Shown one piece after another: positions 12,858-24,844 of a stretch of 64,000 nt of DNA. A program made the position numbers and the translations under genes. How positions within the stretch are numbered: position 1 is the first letter of the stretch; each line of letters starts with the position of its first letter. The notes under the pieces were generated by a model, which worked only from the letters and a program-made list of their open reading frames with translations, ran no database searches and was not told where the DNA came from. This stretch comes from Albugo candida. Taxonomy: Eukaryota > Oomycota > Peronosporomycetes > Albuginales > Albuginaceae. The stretch covers positions 62,001 through 126,000 of the forward strand of contig CAJNAR010000032.1 of assembly GCA_905220665.1 (NCBI GenBank), given 5' to 3'.

Positions 12858-14332
12858 TACGTTGACTTGAGCGAAAAAAAGCGAGAATGAGGTGGTGAAT
12901 GAACGTTAGACGCGCTACGGTCTTTGTTCCATCAAATTTGAGGTTAGGTTAATCTTTTATAGGTAGCCTAAAACTTCTACATTCTCAGCTGCAGAATGAG
13001 CCAGAACGTATTCTAGTTTCACTATGCTGTGTCGTTATGGTATATTATTATTTTTTACTTATTTCATTGCGTCTGATTCATTGCAACCAAGAACACGTGG
13101 TGGCCCGTAGCTTTATTCTAAATAGTATAGGAATCGCACTCAGACTTTTATCCATGTATCAATCAATTTGAAATGTAAAATATAGAAACATGCGTGCGAT
13201 CTGAAAGTTTCTCGCATTTCTCCTTCCTTTTTGTTCTGTGTAAACAAGACTACCTTCAATTACATTTGCGTAAAAGATAAATCAACCACAGCATTGGAGT
13301 GTAACACAACTTGTATCTAGTGCTGCGATACAACTTCAACTATTATCAGCACTTCTCGACTCGCTAACATGACTTTTAGAGTAATTATGTGTCTGTATTG
13401 CAATGGCTGACTACTTTCTAAGTTCTTCTCAATTGCATGTCGCTTTTGAATGCATTATAATGGTATATTAGCTTAACAGTGATGAGAGATACCTGACAAG
13501 GATTGACATCGACTCAGAACAATGGAAGAAAATGACTTGTCATATATATGAACGCAATTGTCATGTCCAAGTATGTATCTGGTTGCCGTTTGCACGTAAA
13601 GTTTGTATTGTTTACAGCTGCACTTGCTTACAGATTGTGACTTGGATTTAGAGTGAGAGGGCATATTTGATCATTGTCTCACTCCATTTGTAGAATTGCT
13701 GCAAAGAGATAATTGTGTATCTTGAGAATAATGGGGTAACGCTCCAGCGAAATGGCTATCGTATTTCGATAGGATGTTTTTCCCTATGATTGCGCATAGA
13801 AAGATGCGGAGCTTAACATGACGAGGAGAAACTTTACCTTAGTATGGTGCTTCCGATTACTTCCTGGGGTATATCGTGTATTTGTGCGGTAATATTGTTT
13901 TCTACTTTGACGCGTCATTCGAGACAGTTTTCCGAGGCACTACTTTTTCAACACATCCATATAACAATTTTACCCTGATCATTCTTTTGATGAAGCCATC
14001 CTTGTGTGTCCCCATGAAATAGCGTATGCTTCACTTTGCCGAATCTGCTTCCATAACAACGTTGTTCTTCCAATTTTGAGTTGCACATATGCTTCGAAGG
14101 TGTACTTTGATTTCAGCGTTTACGCCGTTAGGTAATAGCTCTTTCAATCTGAAACCCAAATTGAGATAGCCGCGCATTGCCAAATTTTCAAATATCACTA
14201 GCATATTTATTCTGTTTGATATGCTGTTTGATGAGCTGCTTGCAAGCCTGCTTTTGTGCCTTGTAGGATCAGCAAAATAGTTGACGTTCAAAGTCATCTT
14301 TTGAATTGTTTCCTACTTCTCGTACCCTTGTG
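12858..14332. other. Gene-free stretch before Copia element 1
   Basis: This is the upstream region of the secreted-protein gene and the insertion site of the retrotransposon. It is AT-rich with no conserved open frame that I recognise. Confidence 0.4.
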
Positions 14333-14337
14333 TTCGT

Positions 14338-14530
14338 TATTGGAAGAGCAACAGTCGCTATCAAAGCGTTGCTGTCGACCGACCACTTCGGAGTAACGGC
14401 TGTTTCTATCCTTGGACGGTGTAGAAAAACCAGGCGAAGATGATGTCTTGTGAAGAGCCGGAACCGTCGTAGCATGTAGATAACAATAAATAACACTTCT
14501 ACATTTGCACTGGCATCATTCCTTTCAATA
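14338..14530 (+). repeat. 5' LTR of Copia element 1
   Basis: 193 bp, starting TATTG and ending CAATA (inverted termini), preceded by the target duplication TTCGT. It is nearly identical to 18974-19166. Confidence 0.95.
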
Positions 14531-14543
14531 GGTTATGAGCCCA
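14531..14543 (+). other. Primer-binding site, initiator-Met half-tRNA type
   Basis: Directly after the LTR, GGTTATGAGCCCA is complementary to the anticodon arm of eukaryotic initiator tRNA-Met rather than to its 3' end. This is the half-tRNA priming mode known from Drosophila copia and yeast Ty5. Confidence 0.75.
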
Positions 14544-14550
14544 ATGGATA

Positions 14551-15768
14551 ATGCCGCCCACGCGGTGGGCTCCACCGCGTGGGCCTAAGACAGTTGCTGG
14601 TCACGAAAGGACCGGTAGTCTACAAAGTGATGACTTAGAAGTCAAGGTAGAGGCGATGTCACGGAACACTAATTACAGGCTGGTGGACCTCCTGACGGGA
14701 CTAGCGGAGCGAATCGTCAAGCAAGAGGCGTCACAAGAGGCCAAGGACCAGTTACTGGAGAGGGAGTCCAGCGTGATTGGCTCGGTGATAGGCCAGGGAC
14801 AGCCTGTGAATCGAGGGTGCTCTCGATGCGACACCGCCGAGGGCTCGGTCGCCAAACCTGCTTCCAAGAACATACTTCGGGGTGAATCAACCTGGGTATG
14901 CAAGGGCGGCTGACAATGTCGAGAGGGCCCAGGCTCCGCAGTCGGGGTTGCCACAGCACTACATGCCCCCTCCAGTGTACCAGCAGCGGCTGGTACCGCA
15001 GAACGTCCCGTCTTATGCGAGAGTGCCTGACGCAAGACATCGCAAGCTGAAAATTCGTCACTTTGATGGAAAGAAGGTTTACCAGGGTCAAGGAAGTGGT
15101 TTCCTGTCCTGAGGGAAGAACTTTGCACGGGAAGTCTCTTTCGCTGAGAGAAAAAGATGATTTGCGTGGACAGAAGATGTCAAGATAGAAGATTGGACAC
15201 AATCTCACCGGAATGGCCGAGCATTACTATTGTCGCCAAGTTGAAAGTTGGAGGAGGAGGAGCCGACATTGGAGCACGACATGCAAAGGCTCCTTCATAC
15301 GTTCGCAACGAAGATCTCTCCAGCACAGAGCGTGAAACTATTTACGGTCTCAAGAGTCCCAAGCGCAGCTTGCCCGAACACTATTTGTACCTGGTCGCAG
15401 TAAGCAAGGCATGTGGTGGGACAGACAACTTGGTACATGGCAACATTGTCCACTATGCCGACCCATCGATGAGAGTATCAATGCTGGCGCGCTTGAACTT
15501 GACAAGGATTGATTACTTGCGTCAAGCAGAGGAATTAGCGCTCTTCGCGCAGTCGACGGAGATCGAGCTGCACGGAAAGCACATTAGAAAAGACGTCGTG
15601 AACAACGTACGAAACGTGCGCAAAAAGTTGCGGAAGTGTTACAGTTGCGGAAAGACGGGACACATACAGGCTACGTGTCCCGCGAATAAGGTCGACAGAA
15701 AACCAAGCGATGACGTGGATTTTTTCTTGCAGTGGACGACAGCAGCGCTGATCAAGGAAATTGGATAG
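14551..15768 (+). pseudogene. Copia gag, frameshifted
   Basis: Gag coats the element RNA in virus-like particles. Coding traces lie in three frames: 14551-14913, 14882-15112 and 15157-15768. The last carries a zinc knuckle near 15637-15680 (CYSCGKTGHIQATC, the CX2CX4HX4C pattern). At least two frameshifts separate the pieces. The same gag type is seen at 28.2-28.6 kb in element 2. Confidence 0.85.
14556..14584 (+). other. Perfect 13-bp hairpin in the element leader
   Basis: A 13-bp inverted repeat with a 3-base loop (GCT) begins 12 bases after the primer-binding site: GCCCACGCGGTGG against CCACCGCGTGGGC. It is far more GC-rich than its surroundings. In the element RNA it would form a stable stem, of the kind used for dimerisation or packaging in retroelements; that role is inference. 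Confidence 0.7.
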
Positions 15769-16824
15769 TGGAAAGCGGCTCGAGCCGTCACTTAGTAAAC
15801 GATGAAAGAATGCTCGAGGATACAGAGGACTTTCAAGGTGAGTGCGTCACAGCTGACGGAGGACGCCTGTGCATCACGAAGCGCGGAAGCGTCACAATCA
15901 CAACCGGAGTGAAGGGCAAGGTCACAAAAGTGCGGCTTTTGGACGTCCAATATGCCGAAAACCTTGAAAGGAACATTATTTCCTATGGCATTTTGGAGGC
16001 CAAAGGGTTCGTGATATCCTACATACGGAATCACAGGGTCGTCGCTAACGTTGACAGTGGGATGGCCATCTTTGATGTCGAGAAGATGAACAATGTGCTC
16101 GTTGTGCGGTCTCATGGGAGCGGATGCGTCAACAGGTCAAGGGATGCGCTAATGGCACAAGCCGAAACTGAAGTGAGTCAAAACATGCAAAAGGGATCGC
16201 TTATGCACTTTCACAGAAGACTTGCGCATCTAAACTACGACACAATTATTCGCATGGCCAAAAATCCAGCTTGCGGAATCGAAGTGACCAACTTAACACG
16301 TGAACATTGCCCAGCTTGCGCCCAAGGGAAGTAGACCAAGAACTCGCAGTCGAAGAAAGACACTGGCGAAAACGCACCGGTTGATGTTATCGGGAGGGGG
16401 GGTCATTTGCTCTGACTTAAAGGGTCCCATGACTCCTCTTGATCGACTAGGATATCGCTACATGGTAATCTTTGTGGACCATAGAACGAACTACTGTCGC
16501 GTTTTCTTGGCGAAGACAAAAGATGTGGCTGCCCAGAGGTTCAAACAATTCATGGCATTTTTTGAGCGGCAATTTAATTGTCGCATTCACGTTCTCAGGA
16601 CCGACGGAGGTGGTGAGTATCAGACTCTGGATCTCTTTTGTAGGGACATAGGAATTGCCCGACAAATTAGCGAACCAAGAAACCAAGCCAGTAATGGCAA
16701 GGCTGAGCGAATGCATCGCACCATTATGAATATGGTGCGGAGCATGATATTTGCGAGCAGTCTGCCACTGAGTTTCTGGGGTGATGCGGAGGAATATGCT
16801 GCCCACATACTAAACCAAAGCTGA
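15732..16824 (+). pseudogene. Copia protease and integrase, frameshifted
   Basis: The frame 15732-16334 starts with the protease. Its active-site motif reads VESGSSRHLV, where Asp-Ser/Thr-Gly is expected, so the catalytic Asp appears as Glu. It continues into the integrase zinc-binding part (His pair around HRRLAHL, then CPAC near 16310-16325). A TAG stop and a frameshift near a G run (16393-16399) separate it from the integrase core at 16300-16824, which shows the D,D,E triad in SDLKG, RTDGGGEY and NGKAERM. Confidence 0.88.
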
Positions 16825-17010
16825 AGCACGGCAAACGCCGGTCGACAATCACCTCTACAAATGTTGACGAAAAAGATACCTGTATTGAGCGACATTTTGG
16901 TTTTTGGATCACCATGCAATGTGCATCAGGACGCGAAGAACAATTCATTGGGAGCGTGAGGTAAACAAGGCCTAATTATTGGCAAGATTGATGAAACCAA
17001 AGGTTACCGA

Positions 17011-18928
17011 GTGTACATACCAGGGGACAAGGTCGTGTTGATCACCCAACACGTTAAGAGCGAGGAGACACTAACGAAGCAGAAGAAAGATCATCGGCTG
17101 CGGGTGCAGAAACAAGGAGTTGTCGAAGGTGCTCGAGACGATTTAGCGCAGCAAGAGACGACACAAGCGACAGTTCAGGCTAAAGAGCGCAAGACTCGAA
17201 GAAGAATGAGTGGATGGGTGCGAGAGTCACATGGAACCAGATCGATAACCAGAAAGATTCGAGATGGAAATGAAGAATGGATGCTGGAGGAGCACACGGA
17301 TGTGGTGAATAGCATTCGCGTGAGTGACCCAAAAAACTACAGTCAGGCCATGAAAAACGGTTAAAAGGACGAATGGGTTGTCGCCATGGATGAAAAACTG
17401 GAAGCTTTGGAAGAAAATGACGCGTGGGAGCTGCAACTACCGCCACGAGGAAGTCACACTTTGCACACCAAATGGGTGTTCAAAACTAAGTTGGATGAAG
17501 ATGGTGAGGTCGAGAGATTTAAGGCGAGGCTAGTTGCCTGCGGGAAACGATCAAGTTTTTGGCATCGACTATTGTTTGACGTTTTCTGCTGTGATGGAGC
17601 TAAATACGGCGAAGATTATAAACTTGCGCTGCATGGGGGGGGGTACCGGCTAGACATGGCGACATCCCTAACGCGTACGTGAAGGCGGACAAAGAAGAAT
17701 ATTTGGAGATTTTTCTCGCTGTACCCCAAGGGATGGCTGTGTCAGATGTGATGTTGAAGAAACTTGGTGTTCAAGGCAGCGAGAAACCGGCATTACGGCT
17801 TAAAAAGTCTCTTTACGGGCTTAAACAAGCGGGTCGCCTTTGGAGCAGCCTATCAAACTCGAAACTGGATGATAATGGGTTCACTCGCTGCTTGTCAGAC
17901 GCGTGCCTGTATCTTAATTGCGACGAAGGAGAGCTAACCATTTTCGGGGTGTATGTGGACGATTTGTTGGTCACGGCGTCTAGCCAAACCAAGGTGGAAA
18001 AGTTCTTCAAATCCATGAGCGTTCTATCTATCAAGGACTTGGGTGAAGTTAACAAGTTCTTGGGCATGCGTCTGGTCTTGAAGGAGGAGAATACGTACAC
18101 TATTGACCAAAACGCGGCTATCGAAGAGATGCTGGGTCAAAATGGGCTAATGGAAGCAGATGGTGTGAATGTGCCTATCGGTGACGAGAGTAACGACCTT
18201 GAAACGGAATCGATGTATTTGTTAGCAAAACGGGGTAAAAATGGCGAGCCAACTATACGAGACTTTCAGTCGCTAGTCGGTAGCCTTCTGTGCTTTGCTC
18301 GATGCTCGAGACCTGACATCAGCTTCGCGTTTCACAAGGCGACGAGACGTACTCACCAGCCTACCGTCAGCGATTGGAATTTGGCGAAGCGCGTTGCTCG
18401 ATACTTGGAAGCAACAAAAGACATGAAGATTTACATGATTATTGACCCACAAGATGATGGTATCACGTTGACAAGCTGGAGCGACTCAGACTTCGCAGCA
18501 AACAAAACCGATGGCAAGTCAATAGCTGGCGGGGTACTTGCGATTAATGGATTGATCGTGCAGTGGATCTGCAAAAGGCAGACTGGAGTGTCCCTGTCCA
18601 CTATGGAGGAAGAATTTAACTCGGCATCGCACGTCGGAAGGGAGATGCTGGGATTGCGAGAGATCTAAACGAGATTGGTCTTCCTGTGACGGAACCAATG
18701 AGCATGCTGATGGATATTCAAGCAGCAATGAAGCAGATAGAGTGTGAAGGAAGCATGTCAAGTACGAAACACGTGGATGTGCGCATGAAGTTCATCTGCG
18801 ATTATGCCAAAAAAGGTATAGTCAAACCTGAATTCGTGGAGTCAAAGCTCATGAAGGCGGACCTGCTGACGAAAACACTGTCGCCTCCCAGGGTGACGAA
18901 GTCGCGAGGATTGTTTAATCTTGTGTGA
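17011..18928 (+). pseudogene. Copia reverse transcriptase and RNase H, frameshifted
   Basis: Pieces lie at 17011-17364 (linker), 17386-17682 (RT N-terminal with TKWVFKTK and RFKARLVA), 17679-18668 (RT core, YGLKQAGRLW and the catalytic YVDDLL near 17952-17968, then RNase H with WSDSDFAANK) and 18686-18928 (RNase H end and C terminus). Frameshifts occur near 17560-17680 (a long G run at about 17635) and at 18668. Confidence 0.9.
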
Positions 18929-18973
18929 TAGTGGGCAGGTGGTCCAGTTTGAAGCGCGTCGTCTGAAGGGGAG

Positions 18974-19166
18974 TATTGGAAGAGCAACAGTCGCTGTCAA
19001 AGCGTTACTGTCGACCGACCACTTCGGAGTAACGGCTGTTTCTATCCTTGGACAATGTAGAAAAAGCAGGCGAAGATGATGTCTTGTGAAGAGACGAAAC
19101 CGTCGTAGCATGTAGATAACGATAAATAACACTTCTACATTTGCACTGGCATCATTCCTTTGAATA
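18974..19166 (+). repeat. 3' LTR of Copia element 1
   Basis: 193 bp with TATTG at its start and AATA at its end, matching the 5' LTR except for about nine substitutions. It is preceded by the purine-rich GAAGGGGAG and followed by the target duplication TTCGT. Confidence 0.95.
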
Positions 19167-19171
19167 TTCGT

Positions 19172-21149
19172 GCCATATATCCAGTTAGCATATTGGTACA
19201 TTGCTGTGATTTACCCTCACATGAATCACGGCATTTGACATGTCTCTTTCTTGTCTGTGAAAATCAGGATTAAAGCTCAGAAAAGATTTTTTTGTTGTAC
19301 CTGTCGACTTTCTTACAGAAGCATGATAAAAATTCTTGCAGCATATACATCCAGAATTGCAGAGTACTTACTGCCACATTTGTGAGCTCTAGCAAAGAAG
19401 TTTCCAGACGGAAGTAGGACAGGATGCATACTCGTCGAAGCGGGGTAGGAAATGAAGGGTGATCGTGCACACGGCATGCATACGTCGAACTTGATACCAC
19501 TTGTAATTAAAATCTAAAGAGTGATGACAAAAAAGCGGCGCCCCAGTACCGATAACTTCATATCGTACCATTCCCATCTATTAGTCGTTGAGACTGGCAT
19601 GCACAATTCCCACGCGTTACTGGAGCGGGAAGGGATAAACTTTTCTGAATGTAATTCAATGAACTTACAGAATTCATCATTCATCACTTAATCAAGGCTA
19701 GAAGAGCTATGGCGAAATGACGGTGACAAGAGATGGTTTGTCTCGTTTCGCTTGAGGCATGATGTATTTTCATCGCTTTTAGAGCAATTGCCTCAATCCC
19801 TTATACATCTTATTCGATGATAATATATACAAGGCACCTTAAATTTAGATCTAGGGCTATCAACGTTGGTATAACCTTTGTCACGATGGCTACATTCTCA
19901 CTGCGTTCGTCTCCGGACCATCAGGAATGCTGGCCATGTTACAGTCCTGTCTTAGAAAAGACTTGATTCGCGAAAGCAAATCCCTTTCATGATTGCAATA
20001 ATTAGCACTTCCATTGTATTTTTTCTACGCCAGCACTTCGTAGGCGCATACGATCGCTGACGTGGTGTTGATAAATAGTTACGCCACTGTAATATACCCC
20101 GATCTTACATAATTAGTAAAGCAAAATTGTCGGTTGATGAGAAGCAGAACTTGCTTTATCCCTTGATATGCTGATCTGTGTAAGGACGATCAATCATACG
20201 CATAAAAGATAATTAGACCTTCCAGGAAGCGCATTAAGCCACTCTTTATGGACTCTAATCTAATCAATGCAGAACTTAAAAGAATGGAATCTAATCTAAT
20301 GGAAAGCGGATGGATTGGTTGCACACTTTTATAGGTACCAGTCGTCATAAACCCGAAGCTAAACCTGACAACCAGCATCTCGGACTTATATTACCTTGAT
20401 TACATGTGCAGGTATTTTTTGGCTCTGATTTTGCTCACACCATCTGAGCCACAACCCTGATCACCTAGTCCAAAAGAAGTATAGCTTGTCATGAATCATC
20501 CTGTAGGGAACGAGTACATACATTTCGGTAAGACACTTAAAGCCCATGCTTAGTTAGGAATTACGGTCAAGAATTACTTGAATCTTTGATTGTGGCTATA
20601 AGTATAGAAAGAACGAACAAGACGTTGATCCGTCACGCAAAGTCCTTTTCCCTTACCTCGGTGGATGGTGACACAAGATCTCGTCGATGTATAGAAGAGC
20701 TGATTCATTTCGAAATAAACTTGAGCATTCCTTGCACGAGAAGTTTTCTGTAGCGACGTTAGTAGATAAGTGATCAAATGTATCTATTGTATCGACGCTC
20801 TCATTTCTTACGCATCGGATGTTACCATTTCGACAATAAGGAAGTAATCCACGCTACCGTTCCTTGTTGAAGTATTGTACTACTACAATAAGTTTTCATT
20901 CAGCTTTGAGCAGTATCTGTGAGAAAAATGAAGGATTCTACCGGTTAGGATCCATAACGAATCCCTAAACGGGCGAGTCGGTTTTCGGTATGTCAAAGAC
21001 TGAAGCATCTTATTTCTAAACAAGCGTCATTTTAGTCTTTTTTGTAACAATAGTCTCTTTATCAGAAATACTAGGACTTATAATATGTTGTCTAGTAGAT
21101 TATAGATAGGTTTTCTCGACCTGGACATGGCCAGATCGAGAGCTATCCT
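19172..21149. other. Gene-free stretch between element 1 and LINE copy 1
   Basis: About 2 kb of AT-rich sequence without a conserved open frame. No gene or repeat is recognised. It may include the decayed remainder of the LINE or of the Copia fragment found at 23.5-24.0 kb. Confidence 0.4.
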
Positions 21150-23476
21150 CTCGTTAGTATCCTTCATTAAGGGCAAATCATAGAGCTTTTGATATATTGA
21201 GTTTCTACTTTTCTAGACAAGATTTTATAATACGAATGATGTGGCGATGATTTACTTCTTAGGACCAAATTGGCGAGCAGTTTTTCAAGTTTATTTGTCG
21301 CTCGACTTAATTCCTCAATTGCTGGTGAGGCTTCCCACCAGTGAGCCATCGATGCGAACAAGTCTTGTCGCTTTACTGGAACTTTTACGACTAGTTGTTT
21401 AGACCATTTCTTGACGAACCTGGTTTCCGAAGTGGGTTCTGTGGCCGCAAGAAAACGATTAAGTGTGTGAACGTACATCAGTTCGGACAATTCATGATCG
21501 TTCTCCCGCATTCGTCGGTTGAGCACTCCATGACGTGCTATCGGATGGGTCAGGATAAATTGAACTAACCCATTGCAATTCCAGGTGAAGCTAACATGAT
21601 TCTCAGCCTTCGATACGTGAACGTCTTCCTGTACGAGTTTTTCCACTTTAGTAAGGCCTATTGACGTTTTCACATCGTCAATAAGAGTATTTACCACTTC
21701 ACCGACACGTGATGAACGATCACCTTTCTCGATACGCGTGTGGTTTTCCTTTTAAAAATGGACGGCTTCTTTGGAAATAGCAACATGTTTGCTGGCCACA
21801 ACTTTCGGAGGAACGATGTGATAGCGTCTACCAAAAAACCAAATTCGTCGTAACATCGACTTTCGAGTACTCGACGTCGACCGACCCGAGGACGGCAAAG
21901 CAGTTTCTCGTGCATAATCCCTCGAGTGGTTTTGTCGAGCTTTACTGACGACACTGGAAAATCTGTCAAGCGAGCGATTATGCTTATTGTTAGGACGGGG
22001 TAACGTCCAGGTACCGCTTATCACTTCCAACTCTGGGGTTGAAACCGGTGATTTTGTAGTGTTCGCGTTCGGAGAAGAGTCCTCGTTCTTTGAAGGAGGT
22101 GCTTCGTGCTCCGTGAAAGCCGCTGCTGGATGCTGAGTGTCGTCAGGAACGCTTTTGGAACTAGGAGAATCTTTTTATACCCCGCAGAAGCTCGTTTGTC
22201 ACCTGGAGAAGACTTAAAGGGGTTTGGGGCTCTGCTTTTTGGGATGTACTCTCCATTTTCTGAAACTGGTTTATTTTTTGGTGGCTGAGGGGGTTTAGAA
22301 GTTTTCACCGGCAGCAATAGGCAGTGTGGACTGCGCTGACCCATCCTTAACCGCTCAGTAGGAAGCGGAGCACCTTTGCCGCGAGCAGATAATATCTCCC
22401 GTCGATACGAATCAGCTCCCAGACTTTTACACACCCTATCAGAGGTTCGGACATGACATGGAGCGAAAACACACCCTCCACGTATACATAGTAATCCCCT
22501 GCGACGCCACTGCCTCGCAATAGTTCTCGTATAGAATTTCGCAACCCAGGGCATGCAAGGCAGAGGCTATGTTGGACGTACAAATCTCGGGACCAAGCCC
22601 GAACATGGCCAGGAAGTATTAAGATCCGAGAACATTATATTCCTGGAAAGAATACTGATTACTAAATATGGTAACCGTTTCATTGGCAAGCGTTTGAGAT
22701 ACTTCCTCACTTGTAACCAGAAGCCGCATGCTAGCTCCTGTCAACTTGGATAGCTGGTCAATATTGCGCTGGGCAAAGTGATTTTTCACGATCGCATTGC
22801 CATGATCGCGGACGAATGATTGCAAGATTTGAGTTGGTAAAGTTTGCATGAGTGCTTGTCCTGTTTGCAAGCCGCTGGAAAACCGTGCTCGGGTACCGCG
22901 GACGGTTTTGCCGCTTTCAGACGAGCAGACAAGATCCCCCAGCTTGGTCGTCCAGCTTCAAATAGTTGCTCAATAGCTTGTAAATCCGCAGCTATAGGCT
23001 TGGGCATTTCCACCTTAAACTTGGCTTAAGTTTTGGCCTTGTCCTTGCGGAACTCCTCCTGCCCCTTCAGAGTATCAGCTAAACTTGGCCAAAATCCGGT
23101 TTTACTAGCCGTTTTAACCGGATATGGAGTAGATGATGTAGCTTCTTTGTCCACATCTATTATTACCGGCCTATTGACTGGAACTGGAGTCGTGTCTCTG
23201 TGTCCTTGGCGGAACGGATTGGCCCATTTCAACATCAGGCGCGGCACGGGCCGGCGGTACAGGGAATGATCGGACGCACTTTCGGAAGGAAACGCGTCGA
23301 TACCAGGCAGACTATGTGGACTCGTGGTCACGTCGTCCGTCGAAAGCACGACATGTACATTTGAAATGTCGATAGAAACCATTTTTCAGACAGAAAAGGT
23401 TGCTGGAGGTTGGGAATAAGCTCTTAGGGTGTGGTATTCGTTTTTCGAGGTGCGTAGCAGCTGGCAAATTGAGAAG
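21150..23476 (-). mobile_element. LINE copy 1, ORF1 only
   Basis: Minus-strand pieces (23026-23382, 22786-23013, 22619-22870, 22021-22554, 21691-22030, 21167-21697) match, in order, the ORF1 of the LINE at 46.1-48.4 kb. Shared points include RDHGN, a GxxAPxPTERxRxGQR stretch and an HPIxxHGVL motif. The 5' end is placed at about 23476 because the 5' leader GGCAAATTGAGAAG (on the + strand) is common to both copies and similarity stops there. ORF1 of such LINEs is an RNA-binding chaperone of the transposition particle. It is broken by several frameshifts. No endonuclease or RT follows. The left limit is uncertain. Confidence 0.8.
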
Positions 23477-23985
23477 AACCTTTGTTGCCTTCAGCGCAAC
23501 CTCTTTTGATTCCTTATCCTGCATACTGTACCACTCTCTGCGAAGACTTTCACGAGCACTCATCAAATCAATTCTAGGCATGTTCTACATGATTCGTGTG
23601 TGTTCATAGTCTTCATACTGATTACCCAGAAGCTCCACGAGAATGTTTTGCTCATCTATCACGTTTTCGGTAGACGACTTGTTCATCGCTAGCTCGTCAA
23701 ACTTCATCATATGTTTCGTCAAGCTGCTCCCTTTTTCCATCTTGAACTCGATGCAGCTGACATCGCACTTGCACCTGATTTGGGCAAGCTTTCCGAACAA
23801 TAAGAACTCTTTTAGTGTATCCCAAAGCTGCTTCGACGACAGAATAGAAAACGCCTTCAGGTCGATTTCCCTCCAAAGTGCCACCACTGAAGCGTCCTCC
23901 ATCTTGATGTCGGGTTCTTACAAATGCGCGAGTAGACCTTTCCTGGCGATCTTGGCTGTCACCCATCGCGCTTGGGCTCATAAGC
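23477..23985 (-). pseudogene. Copia gag fragment, third element
   Basis: Minus-strand frames 23585-23902 and, overlapping in another frame, up to 24005 carry a gag (UBN2-like) segment: ALWREIDLKAFSIL, then a KQLWDTL stretch. At its 5' end (23970-23983) sits a primer-binding-site-like TTATGAGCCCAA as in elements 1 and 2. The fragment ends at the 5' end of LINE copy 1, so the LINE probably inserted into it or a deletion joined them. No LTR pair was found. Confidence 0.7.
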
Positions 23986-24005
23986 TGTAGAAGATCTCGA
24001 AACAA

Positions 24006-24844
24006 CGAGAACCCGGGAGCTTAAATTTGGAAGTACTTTATATCAGGTCCCTAGCTCACTTAACAGTTACTCTAAGCCTTTAGAAACGATCCGCGTCTTA
24101 TCTGCGCATCCGTTTTGTTGCTAACATCTAACAGATATCAATGCCTTTTTTATATGATCATTCTGGCATACATATTTCTAATTTCCATGTTTAATGTACA
24201 ATGTTGCCATTCTATTCGGCGCATAGAGCATCTTTCCTGCCATGTCTTGGAATCGAGGTTGAAAATGAATTTTATAATAAGTGATAGCGTCATGAAAGAA
24301 GTGAATTATAGAAATGAGTGAATTATAAATGGCAGTAATTGTTTTCTTTATTGCGAAAAACACACTTTAATCTAGTTATTGGCCCTATTACGACTGAAGA
24401 TAATTCAGAGAAGCCATTTCTTCTTCCCTACTAGACATGACATACACATGAAGAATTAGTGTATGTGCCAACCTGACCTAGTGACTTGCTGATGATGCTT
24501 TTCAAAGTATCCTCACTGAGAGAATTTTTTTTCCTCGTATCGCCAACCATGTCTCTGGCTCTTCCTAAATTTCAGTGCGAAGCATTTTGTGCGACGTGTA
24601 CAGCAAACCACAGTCTGGTTCGACTGTGAATAGACATGCTACTGGACTACTAATTTGATACTACTGACTTTGCGTAACATCTATCAACGAGTGCGATGGA
24701 AACCACTGTAGTGTTCGTCCAAACTTCCCTAATGAATTCCAATCCCTTTTTAACCGTATTCGTGTTTAAACGAGAAGATGGCGCGTTCCGCGAAGTGTTA
24801 AGATTTTGTCTCATTTTTCTATAATGTTGCAGTTATTGCACTCG
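24006..24844. other. Gene-free stretch
   Basis: AT-rich, with short open frames only and nothing recognised. Confidence 0.4.

Larger units (their letters stand above)
14338..19166 (+). mobile_element. Copia LTR retrotransposon, element 1
   Basis: The element has two 193-bp LTRs and a 5-bp target duplication TTCGT (14333-14337 and 19167-19171). A primer-binding site follows the 5' LTR, and a purine tract (18965-18973) precedes the 3' LTR. The order is gag, protease, integrase, reverse transcriptase, RNase H; integrase before RT defines the Ty1/copia type. The LTRs differ at about 9 of 193 positions (roughly 95% identical), so the insertion is not new. The coding region is broken by many frameshifts and stops, including at G runs near 16393 and 17635, so this copy cannot be autonomous. 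Confidence 0.95.

Noticed and set aside
22106..23269. Plus-strand open frames over LINE copy 1
   Set aside because: They are antisense to ORF1, whose minus-strand pieces match LINE copy 2 in order.
23312..23581. Minus-strand frame read first as a continuation of Copia gag
   Set aside because: Its left part is the LINE 5' leader shared with the copy at 48.4 kb, so gag similarity stops at about 23477.
24601..24660. GGTTCGACT as a possible tRNA T-arm
   Set aside because: No acceptor, D or anticodon arms could be paired around it.
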